Assembly (NCBI GenBank): GCA_905250025.1
Contig: CAJNOJ010000079.1
Location: 311,597-375,596, forward strand
Origin: Adineta ricciae
Lineage: Eukaryota; Rotifera; Eurotatoria; Adinetida; Adinetidae
Reading direction: 5' to 3'
Length of the DNA stretch: 64,000 bases
Shown: piece after piece, positions 45,592 through 58,379 of the stretch
How the letters are laid out: every line of letters begins with the position of its first letter
How positions within the stretch are numbered: position 1 is the stretch's first letter
Translations under genes and position numbers: made by a program
The notes under the pieces: model-generated
The model's input: only the letters and a program-made list of their open reading frames with translations
Databases searched by the model: none
Told to the model about the DNA's origin: nothing

Positions 45592-48500
45592 CTATTTCGT
45601 TGTGTTAGCTGCTGATGGTGATGCATGGACGATTGGCGTGGCGCGTTGTTGAACGATCTTTTGCAATAGACCTTGACTACCGCGGAGTAATATTTGAAAA
45701 TGTGCAGCCATTGGAGATGTTGAATTCGTTTGAATATATGCATACAGCTTCTTACTCAGTTCAGTCAAGACATTCTGTGCATAACCGCGAACACTTGGAT
45801 GTGAAAGATCCAATGAGGTTAATGCCTCCTTGAGATAACTGAATATAGATTTTAAAAAAGCACAGAGACAATTAGGAAATACGAAGAAAGTGTGATTACC
45901 TATATTTCAATTGTTGATGTGTATTCAAATCGACTGCGAGTTGTTGAAGTAAAGAGAGAAGAACTGGAGTTTGTAATGGACATGGTTGAATAGAGAAGAG
46001 ATCATTTGGACGAATGCTTTCACAAAGGTATGTAACAAGCGTTAGATCAGAGGCAGATAAAACATATTCGAATGCTTGATTGTATTGTCCAAGACGCACA
46101 AGTTTTATCGCTTGTTGTTGCTTCATATCAGATGATGAGGTTGTTGTTGCATGTGCAACCGTTGGTGGAGTAGCGGCAGCAATCGTTGCTGGTACCGGTG
46201 TTGTCGTTCGACTAGTAGGTGTCTTTGGAGTGGCGACTTGACGAAATATAGTATTGATCTCATTCTTCTGAGCAGTTAACACCTCACGGAATGTGGATGT
46301 GACTTCTTCACGTAGTATCGATCGTGCAGTTTCCCGAATTCTATTGAAACAAACAAAAGCATCCAAAGAGCGCGATACCCTTCCAAAGATCTTACATAGG
46401 TGTGAGGCCAGCTGTTAGATGTTGAGTAATTTCCACTTTTAATGAATTTGCTAAGTCTTGATTTTTCTTCTCGAATTCTTTATTCAACTGTGTTGTTTCT
46501 TTTCGTATCTCACTCATCATTTGCTCACGTTGTTGAATCAATGAACGTTGCTGTTGTCGACCATATTCAATCATTTCTTGTAAGTCTAAATTCAGATACA
46601 TTTTCATAGTTTTACGAAACATTCCTTTCCTCTACGCCTACATTCTTTCGTGCCACGTTTGAAAACATCATTCGTCTGCTGAAACATATTTGTCACAGCT
46701 TTCTCAAACGACGGTATAACAATCTGATTAAATGTATCACGATAAGATGCCACCATTGCCGATTGAATTGCCTGAGATACAGAATGACCTAACGAGTCCA
46801 TCATCGTCTATGAAAGATGATCAATGAGAAAAACTACTTCAATGACAAGTAAGTAGAAACGAACTTTTGAGCGAAAGATCTGTGTAATTGTTTGTTTTAT
46901 TACATTATCAGTGGCTAATAACTTGGCCGCAAGATCTTTGTGCAAATTATCCTTCATCTCTCGGTAAGGCTCGAAAACGGATGTCATAGCTAGAGAAGAA
47001 AACCAGTTGGAAACTTTAAATGAATGAAGTTCGCATACCGTTTTGAATGTATGTTTGAATCTTTTCGATTAAGATCGCTTCCAATCGATCATAATGCGTG
47101 TCCGATAATGTTGTTTGTGGTTCGTTAGTTGCTAAAACTTCAACAGGTGCGGCATTTGGACTTGGACGACTTGGCCGTGAGGTGCCACCTTGACCAACGG
47201 ATTCGAAATTCATCAATCGATCAACTTTGGCTGACAACTGTTCGAGACGTTGACAACAATGCTCGAGTTTTTCCTCATTGTACAACTGAGTCGTAGCCGA
47301 TGTCATAGGCTCAGTGGAAAGATCATTTCGGTGTGAGCGTAGTTCAGTTAACAAATGAGTCAATTGCCGAATTTCATGTAATGACTACATTTTCGACGAA
47401 TGAAACGCAATGGAAATTTATGATAGGTTGCACTTACATCAGTATTCAGTCCTAGTTGTGAGCTATTTGGTGATCGTCCACTGCGTCGTTTAATACGTGT
47501 ATGTAGAAGATCTTCTTCATCAGCGGTTGAATCATCATCTTTATCACTTTTGACAAAAAGAAGTTCAAGAATAGAGATGGATGTTCGACAAAAACGAACC
47601 GTACCTTGTTTCTGTAGGGTCACTGTAATCGTCGTCGTCATCTCGACCAGATGTTTTCAATGCTCTTCGAGAAGTTTTTCTTTTAAAAAGAAAACTAAAG
47701 ATAAACTATTCTCTTACTTGATTGTGTTTTGCTTTGACCATAGTTGATCTTCGCCGTAATTTGAAGGTAATGAAAGTGGCTCTTGATTGCTGTTGATCTA
47801 ATTAAACTCTCGGTTATATTTGGAGAACTGCGTGAAAGATCTTACCGGCTGATTATCATCATGTGTTTTAATTGGAATGAAGACTGTATCTACATCAACA
47901 CTATCACTATTGGCCACTAGAATAGTTATTCCATACACGGTAAAAACAGAGCGAGATAGTAATAAAGGGTCATACCTGGTTCGAATACAAGAGGATAATT
48001 TGTAGCACATGACATACTATCAGCAACTTCTTTATCAGTTAGATCGTATGGTATTTGCGGTATACCTTAGAGTAAAATCCACTTTTTGACAGCTCGAAGA
48101 ACGAAATCTATTCTTACCATTGATAATTAACGACGATGAATCTATGTCTGTCGTTCCAATTGGTTTCAATCGATTACTGGGACTCGTTGTAACTGCTGCA
48201 GTTCTTTGAGTTTGTAATGGCGAGGTATGTACACCATGCGATGATGTTTTTCGTCGCTGTTGACCGTTAATATCATCAAACGCTGTCCTGTTACCTAATA
48301 AAAATTCATGCAAGGGATCGATCGTCGCTGCTGCTGCAGCTGCTGTTGATGATGACGATGCTGGTGGTGGCTGATTAACTGTTAGCCCATCATGACTGGC
48401 CAGTAATGAACGTGCGGTATCACCATTTTGCAAAGCAGTTATATTTGTTAATGAACTATTTGGCGTTAACAGATCATCGATACTGTATCTGAAGCAGATA

Positions 48501-50891
48501 TAGTTAGTAGTTAAAATCATGACCAGAAGATGAAAGTTATCTTACGGTGGAAGACTCATTAAATGATCAACAGGAGGTTCGATTGGATTGGCCATTACGG
48601 GAGGAAATGACATATCTTTATTTCGCAAATGTAACATGTATGGTTCAAATCGAAAATCTAAATAGAATAGGGTCTCTCAGCTCGCTAATTTTTTCCCTGT
48701 CATTTACCGTCAATTAGATCATCTTGATTCGAATGATTCTGCTCTTCATAATAAACAGAATTTCGCGTCATGAAACGATTCGTTTTGAACACCAGTAGAG
48801 TCTCTTTGAAAGATCTAATCGAAACGTAACAAAGAACAATCATGCCGCATTATTCAGTAGTATTTCATCTTCATATACTTTGCATGAATACTGTATATCC
48901 TCACGCCATAAGTAACAAAATCGGTGTGTTTACCTAAAAAATAATTTGAAATCAAATGTCGGCTGAATGAATAGGAATGTTTACCATTGATTTGATCTGC
49001 AGCTGTAATTGCAAAACTTAATGCCGGCGATTTGAATGAAGTAAACGCGTTTATCGATGAGAAGTATGCTCGATTGCCATCAGCATCTTGGAAAATGGTT
49101 AAAACATACATGGACTATATAGAAATATTATAGACATATGAAAAATATTTGTAGATTTGATCTTACATTGCGTTGTATATCGGAAAGAACAAGAAAGCGT
49201 GAAGTTAGATCTATTGAAGCTTTCAGCATGGGCAATTGAGATGTTGGATGGAATGCGGTAGTGAAGCTAAAGTTGGAATACAAGTTAAATCGAAAGCTTT
49301 CTTTGGTATTTACCGCAGAACTTGCAAACAGTTCCAATTCGTACAACTCCAAACCTTCAATTCTCGATTTTGATCGCAACCTGACACGGCATAACGCCAC
49401 AGTTGTGTACTGAAACAGTCGAAAAGTCAAAGAAACTCAATCTTTGACATACGTACTCTTGTGTTAAATTCTTATGATCATCAAGAAAAAACAATGAGGA
49501 AACAGGTCGACCTTCATGCGGAATCCAAACATGTAAACATCTAAAGTAAGTCTCTTTACTGAAAATATGTGAAGTTGATTGTAAAAATCCTACCGGCATG
49601 TTTGCGGCTGTTCAAAATTAATCGAGAAGAATTTAATTTCACCTTTATCTGTACCTGTTCCCAGTGCAGTACCGTCTGGTGAAAAACACACGCAAGTGAC
49701 ATTCTAAAATTTGAATTGACCAAAAACTGCTCTGGACAGAAACGTGAACGACTTACGCCAGTGTTATCCTCATACGTCAAGCGCCCGTTTTCGATCTGAT
49801 TTAAAGTTAACATATTGTCCGATATCCATGACTGTGATGCATTTGCAACGTTGAGTACCTCAACCTAAATAAAAGGTGGTATTCTATTCAATTCAAACAA
49901 GAAAAATCAACAAACAGTGGAACCACGTGTAACACTCATCATTGTGTACGCATCATTGTCTTCACTATCACTATTGTCTGGTATAAAACAGCACCAGGAT
50001 ACTGTCGGTAGAGACTGATTGTTAGCATATTGTAAATCAACAAATAAGATCAGTGTATGTCTAGTCGATTAGAAAGAATATACTGTTGAATATATGAAAA
50101 TTTCTTCGAAATCTCACTGTAGTTCATCAGGTTCGATGTTTTTCTCTATACGGTAGATGCGTAAATGACATGCTTGATCAACACACGCCAGAAGAATGTC
50201 ATCAGAGAATGAAAACGCTAAATCATGAATATCACCCGAAAATGGAGGGTTAATCACTGAACGAAAGTCCACTTGTTTGTAGAAGACACAAACAATATCA
50301 TCACCGATTTGTCCTTCGAAAAAAGAAGTTTCTCTTATGTCATCAAAACAACGAATAATCCACAAAAATCCAACTTACGTTTCAGAGCATACGCAACAAA
50401 ACTTCCGCATGTCACAACGAGATGACCTGCATAATATCTCGATTCCCAATTATGATCGATGATCGGTTGAGAAAAGGTCTAAATATTAAGTAATCAAAAT
50501 ATCATTCTCGCGAGACTTCGAAGGAGACTGTCATTCCAATTTAACCGAATCATTATTTTCTTCTTCATTCGAAATGAAATTATCATATTTCAGTAAGACA
50601 GATGAGTGCTTCACGTACTTGGTTAACATCGTCTGTCGAAGTTGTTTCTGTCAAAAGATTTTTTCGATTTGTCAATTGAATTTCGACTTCGTCTCGCGAG
50701 ATTAAATGTGTAGATTGAATCGGATCATTACTATTCAACTCACTAGATACAAACGGAAAAGAACATTTCCTTGTTGAGAAAAACAAATTCTTCCTTACAT
50801 TTTCTGATAATGTTTATCATCGGAATCAAGTGTACTAGAACAAACCAAAAAATATGCATTTCTCGACCGGCGGAATAACTTACATATTCAT
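45592..50891 (-). CDS. EDC4: EDC4 / Ge-1, enhancer of mRNA decapping
   Basis: P-body scaffold binding DCP1-DCP2. Minus-strand gene of many small exons. The N-terminal WD40 propeller includes SWISDNMLTLNQIENGRLTY, CLHVWIPHEGRPVSSLFFL (human: LCWKPHEGRPLSCLLF), and SIDLTSRFLVLSDIQRN (human: CLDLSAEYLILSDVQRK). A disordered Ser/Ala/Pro linker follows (SSSSTAAAAAATIDP). The C-terminal half is coiled coil (ELRSHRNDLS, RLEQLSAKVDRLM), then SYRDTFNQIVIPSFEKAV then NMFQQTND and the Ge-1 helical domain KLVRLGQYNQAFEYVLSAS, DLTLVTYLCES, CPLQTPVLLSLLQQLAVDL, LDLSHPSVRGYAQNVLTEL. The stop is TAG at 45594-45592. The start is tentative: an 8-nt first coding exon at 50891-50884 splices in phase to the next exon. 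Human EDC4 is about 1400 residues; this one seems shorter in the linker. Confidence 0.9.
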
Positions 50892-51276
50892 AATTGGTGC
50901 AATTGATAGAATAACAAAAACGATCTAAAAAAAAGAAAAAAAATCTTCTTCAACAGCAAATCGATTTCAACTAATTAACCTTCTCTTGTGGATATTTATT
51001 CAAATAGATATATATATGAGATCACAAAAGCCAATCAATTAAAAGAAAAATCCGCTGAACATGGAATGGAGAACGAAAGAAAGAAAGAGAGAAAGAAGTA
51101 TTTACATTTTCTCTTCTTCTTCTTCTTTTTCTATCGACAAAGCACGTCCATGCGAACAGATATATCTAAGCATCATCACTCAAACTATTTCATCTATTTC
51201 TCTTCACTCCTACACATTCAGTTACTGATATATACAAGTAAACAGAATCAAACAAGATATTGTAACTATTAAAACG
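50892..51276. promoter_or_regulatory. Divergent promoter region between EDC4 and the TMEM179-like gene
   Basis: 385 bases between two start codons pointing away from each other. It contains GAAAGAAAGA-type purine runs (about 51075-51097) and a pyrimidine tract (about 51110-51132). No specific element was recognised. Confidence 0.4.
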
Positions 51277-52263
51277 ATGGATACGTCGATAACTAACAAC
51301 GATGAACAGCAATTAATTCAAATGTTGGCATTATCACCTGACAAACTAGTACAAGAAGAAAAAGGCGTCATTGTACATGAAAAACCTACGACAATCGTTA
51401 CCGCTGACGTAAAACCGCCGACTAAAGCTGAATTAAAACAGCAAACATTTGTTTTACGTCTCTTCTCTTGGCCATTGCATCTGTTAGCGTCTTGTCATAT
51501 TCCGCACTTTTCCGATCGTAGTTTACGTCTAACATTCCTCCTATTCATCACCCTAATCGGTCTAACTAGTTTCACAATCGCACTCATCGTTGGTTCGACT
51601 GTCGTACAATTTAAACAGCAATGTTCTTTGTACGCGACGTTTAATTTTGAAAAATTAACTAAACTAAACGAGAATTGGATGCTCAAACTCAATCCGGCAT
51701 CGGAAAGATTCACTCCGCCGTCAACTTGTGACTTTTGTACGTTTTCGAATGTCTTTACATTCATCTACTGTATCATGACAGGATTTTTCTTCATTCTATT
51801 CAACGGTGATCATCGAGTCATTCGATCCAACGATCGATGTTTGATCATTCCGTGGTAAGCGAAAGAAACGAGAAAAACAAGCTGATCTTATTCGATTAAA
51901 CTATCTAGGTTCCCAATGTCTATCATCCTCGGTCTTTTGGCTCTAATCAACGCGTCTATATTAACGAATGGCTTTCTCAAATTTTGCGCAGCAGTCACGT
52001 CAAATGATAAACAAATCACGTCATGTGTTCAATTAAATCAAATCGTTTTCGAACAATACCCTAACGTCTCTTCGTTGTTTATCTACATGCTGATCGCTAT
52101 TGTTGGCTCATGGTTTCAATTAGCATTCTTTATCGGTGTTGTAGCTATACTTTTAATTCGGCTCGGTTCGTCGTTCGACTGGAGTAAACATCATGATACC
52201 GACGGGAATGCCAAACCGATTAATATAATCATGAAACCAATCGAAAAAGTGGAGAAAGTTTAA
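51277..52263 (+). CDS. Four-pass membrane protein, TMEM179-like
   Basis: Exons are 51277-51854 and 51909-52263 (54-nt intron, TG|G restoring Trp), 310 codons plus stop. A cytoplasmic head of about 80 residues is followed by helices of about 85-110 (LTFLLFITLIGLTSFTIAL), 153-175 (FTFIYCIMTGFFFILF), 194-215 (MSIILGLLALINASILTNGF) and 252-275 (LFIYMLIAIVGSWFQLAFF). The loop between helices 1 and 2 has CSLYATF and STCDFCTF; the loop between 3 and 4 has FCAAVTSNDKQITSC. Topology and cysteine placement resemble TMEM179/179B. Overall similarity is weak and the N-terminal extension is not typical. Function is unknown. Confidence 0.6.
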
Positions 52264-52579
52264 GAAAGGAAACAGAAGACGTACAATTTTGTTGAAGAAA
52301 ACACATTTATTTCGTTTGGTTGTTTTTTTGTACATAAACTTAAAAAAGAATCAAGAAAAGAAATGCTACCTGATAAATCAAAATAAACGAACACAAATAG
52401 TATCACCCGGTATGGTAGGTTTGAAAAGAGCAGCAAACATGAAGAATCAAGTGGTATATTTATACATTTGTGTATATATTCTGTATGTATGAAAACGAAG
52501 ATTTTTTTGTCCGCTGACAAATTAGCTGTAAATAGGTTCGGTTTAGTTTTATCGTTCAGCACCGGCATCATGAACCAGC
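52264..52579. other. Convergent 3' intergenic region
   Basis: 316 bases between the TMEM179-like stop and the RagA stop; A/T-rich, no gene seen. Confidence 0.45.
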
Positions 52580-53909
52580 TCAACTTCGCACACCGTCTTT
52601 TTCAAGTTTTTCGAATACTTTTCGAGCATTTCGAATATTCATTAACGTTACTTCAGACGCTAATTGAAAAGAAAGCATGATGTTGGCGAGTGACATGATC
52701 GTCTACGGAATACTTACAAATGGTTGGATCGCTAATTACCACCATCACATATGTGTTCGGTGTGCATAATTCAATAAAACATGCAAATGTCGAATTACGC
52801 ACTTCCATCGATTGAAAAGCTGCTGCAAGTTTACTAAATTAAATCAACAGATGTTTTTCTGTACTCAGCCAATTCGCGACGAACCTGCATGATAGTTTAA
52901 ACTGTTTGATGATATCACTTATTTTCTCAAATCGTCGCGAATCGTGATGTTCTTTTCGTGTACAATGGGAAATCACCTAGATGGATATGTACGGTTGAGT
53001 AATTCAGAAGGAATTTCCTTACTAAGAATGTGGCTTTCTCAAACAAAAGAATTTCATCAGCATCGATGATTTCCGCAAAGTTCTCCAGCGTTTTTTCAAG
53101 GCCTTTGACGTTCGGCACTAATTGATAAACAATCTGTGACCAGGCCTAGAGAAATTCATGTGTAATCAAAGGAAAAAGCTTTGCATTCGACTAACTTTAT
53201 ACAGCGTTTCGTCCCATATGGACGTCCGAAAACAGGCACATTGTAGAGGCTTCGATAAATCTTTGAGAATCTGTTCTCGTTCAGCGAAGACCTAGAAGTT
53301 TCAAGTGCGTTGGTCCATTTTGAGTACGAAGTTCTTCTTTCTTACCGTTGTACGTATCTCTTCAGGAATCAAATCCATTTTATGTATTAGACAAAAGATT
53401 TTTGCGTTCGATGAATGTTGTAAAATCGATTCCAAACACGATTGATAATAATGCAAATCCTGACGAAAATTTCATCTATCGTACGAAAGAACAGTATTAA
53501 TCGGAACGAACCTTATCTATTTCTTGACTTTGAACGTCGAAAACATAGATCAGCACTTCAACATTCTTAAATATGTTATCTTTCTGTGTTGCGAAATAAG
53601 ATTCCATAAACGCCTCTTGTCCACCGCAATCCCACAGATTCAATATTAGATTACCAAGAAATCGAACGTAGGATTGTTCAACATCCACTACAAAACAAAC
53701 GAAATGAGAAGAGCATCGATATTCACACTCTCATACTTGTGGCACCGAGACGTCGAGTATCTTTCGCACTGTAATTGGCAAATATGATCGAACGCATCGA
53801 CGTTTTACCACCGCCACTTTTACCCATTAGAAGAACCTGAGAAAGATCGATTCGTTAACATCTGGCAGTGTCAAATAGTAAGAGACACATTTACCTTCTT
53901 TCGCATCAT
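52580..53909 (-). CDS. RRAGA: Rag GTPase A/B (RRAGA, Gtr1 family)
   Basis: Lysosomal small GTPase that relays amino-acid sufficiency to mTORC1. Minus-strand gene of several short exons from ATG 53909 ([21 protein letters not shown], with the P-loop). It continues through [15 protein letters not shown] and [19 protein letters not shown] then [15 protein letters not shown] (G3 motif), [16 protein letters not shown], a [13 protein letters not shown]-type G4 and [15 protein letters not shown]. The final exon reads [19 protein letters not shown], as in animal RagA/B. The stop codon is TGA at 52582-52580. All regions expected of a RagA C-terminal roadblock domain are present ([21 protein letters not shown]). 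Similarity is far greater to RagA/B than to RagC/D. Confidence 0.92.
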
Positions 53910-54188
53910 TTTTACAACTTGTTGAGGTTTGTATACGATGAGTTTCTATCGTCTTGCACTAACACGATTTTTCATTTCGTATCTGTATTTATTTATTTAC
54001 CTCGTTTGCTTTCTACTCATTCATATTGGTCAGATGACAAACGTTACTCGCTATAAGATAACAGATGGCGTGAGTTGTTCATAGTTACGAAACAGACGTA
54101 TTCCTATTTCGTTTGTCGGAGAAAGAACAGTGCATTGCAGTTCTGAATCGATTGACACACTTTATTTCATACAAAAACTACTAATTTC

Positions 54189-54979
54189 CTAGTAGAATAT
54201 GTGTACTTGACCATCAGTTTGGTCCCATTCGTCTCGAATGATCGAATGATAACTGATATTGGTCAATATAACAAAATATTCAAAAAGACAATAGCCCGAA
54301 TAAATAAACGGTTCACAAAAGCGATTATGTCGATAGAAGAAATACAAGGAGATAGTCAGTGAAACAAAATTAAACAGGAACCATTTCAGTCGTTTTCGTC
54401 GACAAGCTCTCTCGCGTTCGTTCAAACAGATTTTCTTCATTCGCGGCCAATAATAATCAATCAGAATCGTTCCGAGCATATGAATCGATGAGCACACAGC
54501 AAAACCGAGATATCCGTATTCGTGCATTCGTTTGTTTTCATTCGATGAGATGTATGTTAATTGAAGCAGAAATGTTAATTCAACAGTATGAATCAAGCTA
54601 TTGATTAGTTGTACCCATCGATAGAGTTCTCGATAAGCGATATGAGAGCGATTAAGTAAACGTTGCAATTGCAAATAAGCAATGAAATATCGCGGAACAC
54701 TAGTTAATGCGAAACTCAATCGCCAGACAAAGCGCTGAGGTTCAAAACCGGCAATAATTGCTGACATCGACGGAAAGACATTCGGTACTTTACAATGGGT
54801 TTTAGTAGATTTTTTCATATCTTTGAAAAGGGTTACAATCAAGCAAAACACGAAAGCGAAATATGGTAAGAAATGAATGAAACGCAAGAAACTACAGATA
54901 GATATCTGTACGCCTGCAAACAAATCAGATTCGATAAGGAGATTGCTGATTCAAATAGGAACGTATTACGTGATGACAT
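54189..54979 (-). CDS. PGAP2: PGAP2, post-GPI-attachment-to-proteins factor 2
   Basis: Golgi membrane protein needed for lipid remodelling of GPI anchors (Frag1/DRAM/Sfk1 family). Exons are 54979-54970 and 54913-54189, 244 codons plus stop. The first coding exon has only 10 nt (M-S-S plus one base) and is chosen because it gives a phase-correct join to VQISICSFLRFIHF and no ATG exists in the second exon before the conserved part. Family motifs: THCKVPNVFPSMSAIIAG (human: THCGVPNYLPSVSSAIGG), PQRFVWRLSFALTSVPRY, TYISSNENKRMHEYGYLGF, FYRHNRFCEPFIYSGYCLF, EYFVILTNISYHS. About six transmembrane helices. It lies 279 nt upstream of RagA on the same strand. Confidence 0.92.
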
Positions 54980-55307
54980 TCGGCTATTGATGTTGCTTAA
55001 AACAATCTGAAAGAATTTATGTCGCTTAATCGATTGAATTCATTTTTCTATCGTTTTACTGTATCAACAAACATTCGTCTTTCTTTTCTGTTTGATCGGA
55101 TTTCGACTTTTTATCGCCGAAACTCTTTTTCTAATTTCATTTCAAAATTCAATCCAATGAAATCAAATCGCTACGTACATACAGAGGTCACCTGATGTTA
55201 GTAGATGACGAATGGAGAACGATGTTGAGCCTATAGATATTTTTACCTTTCTCTTTATCGTTCTTTTCTACCATTACTCATTTGCTTTTTCACACTGATC
55301 TATCTCA
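54980..55307. promoter_or_regulatory. Divergent promoter region between PGAP2 and SNX3
   Basis: 328 bases separating two divergent start codons; T-rich toward SNX3. No element recognised. Confidence 0.4.
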
Positions 55308-56024
55308 ATGGCGGCAATCGATACCGAGAATCGAAGGGGAATTTTACGACTACCAACTAGACCCGTACGAAAGTAAAAATTTGGGCTTTTACCAAAGAAG
55401 ATCTTTTTTAAATTTAGATTTCATTGGAAGATCGCTATGATCCACCTGCGAATTTCCTTGAAATTGACGTTGGTAATCCTGAGACACACGGTTTCGGTAA
55501 TAAACGTTATACGGACTATGAAATTCGCATGAAAGTAAACAAAAACAAATGGTTTTATGCTCGTGGAAGAATCCTTTTTGTATTCAGACGAATTTACCAG
55601 TTTTCCGGCTGAAAGAATGTTCTGTACGTCGACGTTACTCTGATTTCGAATGGCTACGTAAGGAACTGGAACGGGATAGTAAAGTAAAGCGAATATAATG
55701 TTGTCTATTCGTGATTAACTCTCTCTTCCTAGATTGTTGTTCCAGCTCTACCTGGAAAAGCTTGGAAACGGCAAATGCCCGGATTTCTTCGTCGCGATGA
55801 TGGTATTTTTGAAGATGATTTCATCGAAGAACGACGCAAAGGTCTAGAGCAATTCATCAATAAGTAGAATCGAATGCTTTGCAAGAAATCCAATGAAATG
55901 ATTATCATTCTTTAGGGTTGCGGGTCATCCTCTAGCACAAAATGAACGTTCACTGCATGTTTTCCTTCAAGATACTACCATTGACTATAGTTCATACGTT
56001 CCTGGTAAAGTACGAAATTCTTAG
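55308..56024 (+). CDS. SNX3: Sorting nexin 3/12 (PX domain)
   Basis: Endosomal PX-domain protein that binds PI3P and works with retromer. Exons are 55308-55364, 55418-55534, 55588-55683, 55733-55863 and 55916-56024, 169 codons plus stop (human SNX3: 162). The PX domain is complete: DPPANFLEIDVGNPETHGF, YTDYEIRMK|TNLPVFRLK, RRRYSDFEWLRKELERDSK with the PI3P-binding RRRYSDF, the polyproline-type loop VVPALPGKAWKRQMPGFLR, and EERRKGLEQFINKVAGHPL then AQNERSLHVFLQD. The N-terminal head (ENRRGILRLPTRP) matches the TRRLITKPQ segment of vertebrate SNX3. The donor at 55365 is chosen over a nearby GT at 55373 because only it keeps the reading frame. Confidence 0.95.
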
Positions 56025-56235
56025 AACATTATTCAATGTATAGAACGTTGGATATTTGATTGCCCGTGTCGATATGGCATTTACAAGCTCCTTTTATTAT
56101 ATTTTTCAAATTTATAGAAAACAAACAATATAATTAAATATATATAAACACAAATATCTGCAAACCGTATGCATATATTACAACAGACAGCATAGGTAGC
56201 CTGATGACTCATTTGAACTTTATGTAAATGTGACG

Positions 56236-57743
56236 TCATACATAAACCAGTAAATATTCCGGATAGCACTACTCGAACAAGAAGAAAACGACAGTGTATG
56301 ATTGATTTTATAATTGAGATAGACTTTACCTGATTATCATGATAACATACGAAAATATGATCTCCATCCGTCGTTGTATCGTATCCATCTAAAATCAAAT
56401 ATTTGTCAAAGAAATTCTCGATGAGTAAGACTTTCTATTGTTTAGTTACCGTCTGGTTCACAGATATTCGAGCTCCCACCTAACAATACAGTGACAGTAT
56501 TAATCAACGAACTAAAAACGCAAATACTTACGCATGCTTCGTCCTACGAGCACTCGACTAAAGAACATTCCTTTCTGCTTGAGACCATTTAGCTTTGCAT
56601 ACTGATCGGAGTAGCTCGCCTTTGATGAGAAATACACACCGCGCCCATAAACACATCCTGAAAATGATCAAGACAAAGTTTGAGGATCAGAAACATGTAA
56701 ATAACTCGTCAAGTGCTTTACCATTAGTTCCACTGTAGCTTCGATTGAAACCTCGTTCGATAATTCTTTTCGTTGCTGATTCGGGACAGCCATGATATAG
56801 ATAGCGCAGTGTTCCATTATTTTCTTTACCGTACCGACGGATATAAGTGTCATGTAAAATGCAGAATCGTGTAAATAAAGAAAGATTTTGGATACGCTCA
56901 ATCGAAACGATCCTTGTCTAGAGAAAAGGAAACCGTCGATAGATATCTGGATCGAAAAGAAGGATAGAGCTTTGATAGTTTACATAACGATCGTGCATAG
57001 TTTCATCGAACTGGTGTTTGATAGCAAGGTATTCATTTAGTTTCTCATCGAGTAATATTCGTTCTCTAAATGAATTGAATAGTATGAAGGGAAAAGCTCC
57101 ATATAAATGACTTACACTTCCAAAGGCGTGAGCTTCCAATATACTGGTACATGTTTGTTATATTCCGAGCGGAGAATACGTTTGATACGAGTACCATAAG
57201 TTTCAATAGACTTTGTCAAGTCAATTGTTATTTTCTCACCTATTTCATTCAGCATTGTAAACTAAAAAGAACAATCTGTTCGTAATTTCATAATCTTGCG
57301 CAATAAAGATATACATCTGATGCCTCCGATTGATGACGTTCTTCAATTTCAGTGTTCATTCGGGGAGAATATAATTGCCACGTTCCATCCCATGCTTCGT
57401 ACCACCAACACACACGATCTCTAATAGACTGGCGGCTATTTTTCAAAACTAAATTATTTTGTAAATCCAGGAATCGCTTCTCTTTTGAGAAAAGGGACTT
57501 TATGATGATATTGTAGTCATAAAAATGTAACTTACCAGCTTCGAAATTTGTTGATGCAGTACCATATAGATATAGTTGCTTTTTGTCGAAATTAAAAATC
57601 GGTAAAACCAGTTGGCTGGTACAAAACTTAAAATATTCTTCAAGTACTGATTGATTTTGTCGAATTAGTTCATCATGCTCTATAGGACATATTGTTTCTT
57701 TATAATCGTTCGGAGATCGATTTGAATCTTCATGTTCCATCAT
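56236..57743 (-). CDS. WWE-domain PARP, mono-ADP-ribosyltransferase type (PARP7/11/14-like)
   Basis: ADP-ribosyltransferase with an N-terminal WWE domain (CWWYEAWDGTWQLYSPRM then NTEIEERHQ). The catalytic domain includes ILLFDPDIYRRFPF, NLSLFTRFCILHDTYIRRY, LYHGCPESATKRIIERGF, CVYGRGVYFSSKASYSDQY and GMFFSRVLVGRSM, then DGDHIFVCYHDNQ joined to a 33-nt last exon (56268-56236) encoding CYPEYLLVYV. Conserved H (LYHGC) and Y (ASYSDQY) are present. The position of the third triad residue is Leu in EYLL, not Glu, so an H-Y-L triad of mono-ADP-ribosylating type is expected. The start is ATG 57743; the frame stays open upstream to an acceptor-like site near 57788, so more N-terminal exons are possible. 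Some internal boundaries are approximate. Confidence 0.85.
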
Positions 57744-58379
57744 AAAGAAACATCCAGCAGATATCCAAATTGGTGCTATCTCATATACCTATAACAATGT
57801 ATTTGTGAACTATGTATCTGAAAGTAATGTAGATGAATCACATTGACGTATACTTTCTTCCTAGACGAATCATCATTCAAGTAAATCATGAAGGGTAAAA
57901 ACTTTTTGGAATTTTCCCCAGCATACATAAATATATATATATATGTTTACCTATTGTGTGGGCGAAAAGACGGATTTAAAAATACATAGTAAACGTATGT
58001 GGGAAAAGTGCAAAAAGTTTTGCTCCTTACAATCAGTAAAATTACCTGAGAAATCGATGAAGAAATGAAAAAAGTGAAATTTTCACGATAGAACGGAAGA
58101 ATGACATGACATCCCACTAGTCGTTGAGGACACACAAATTCACTCCAGATTAATCATCTGCCATCGGCGACCTCTATCGGGAATACAGCCCCTCTATTAT
58201 CGAGGTGATCCTCCTTTTTGTCTAGATTGGTTGTTTCTCGTATGAAAAGTTACTAATAGACATTCGAGAGAGATATATATTTTGTGGACGTTGATTTGGT
58301 GATTTCAAAATTCATTTTTCGTTCATAACAGTTCTTCTAGATTTTCTACAAATCGTTTTCGTTGTTACTTAGCTCGTAA
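57744..58379. other. Divergent region between PARP and GAR1
   Basis: 636 bases. It may include a 5' extension of the PARP gene (an in-frame stretch next to ATG 57743). A short TA repeat lies at about 57929-57943. An acceptor-like TTACTTAG lies 9 nt before the GAR1 ATG. Confidence 0.4.
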
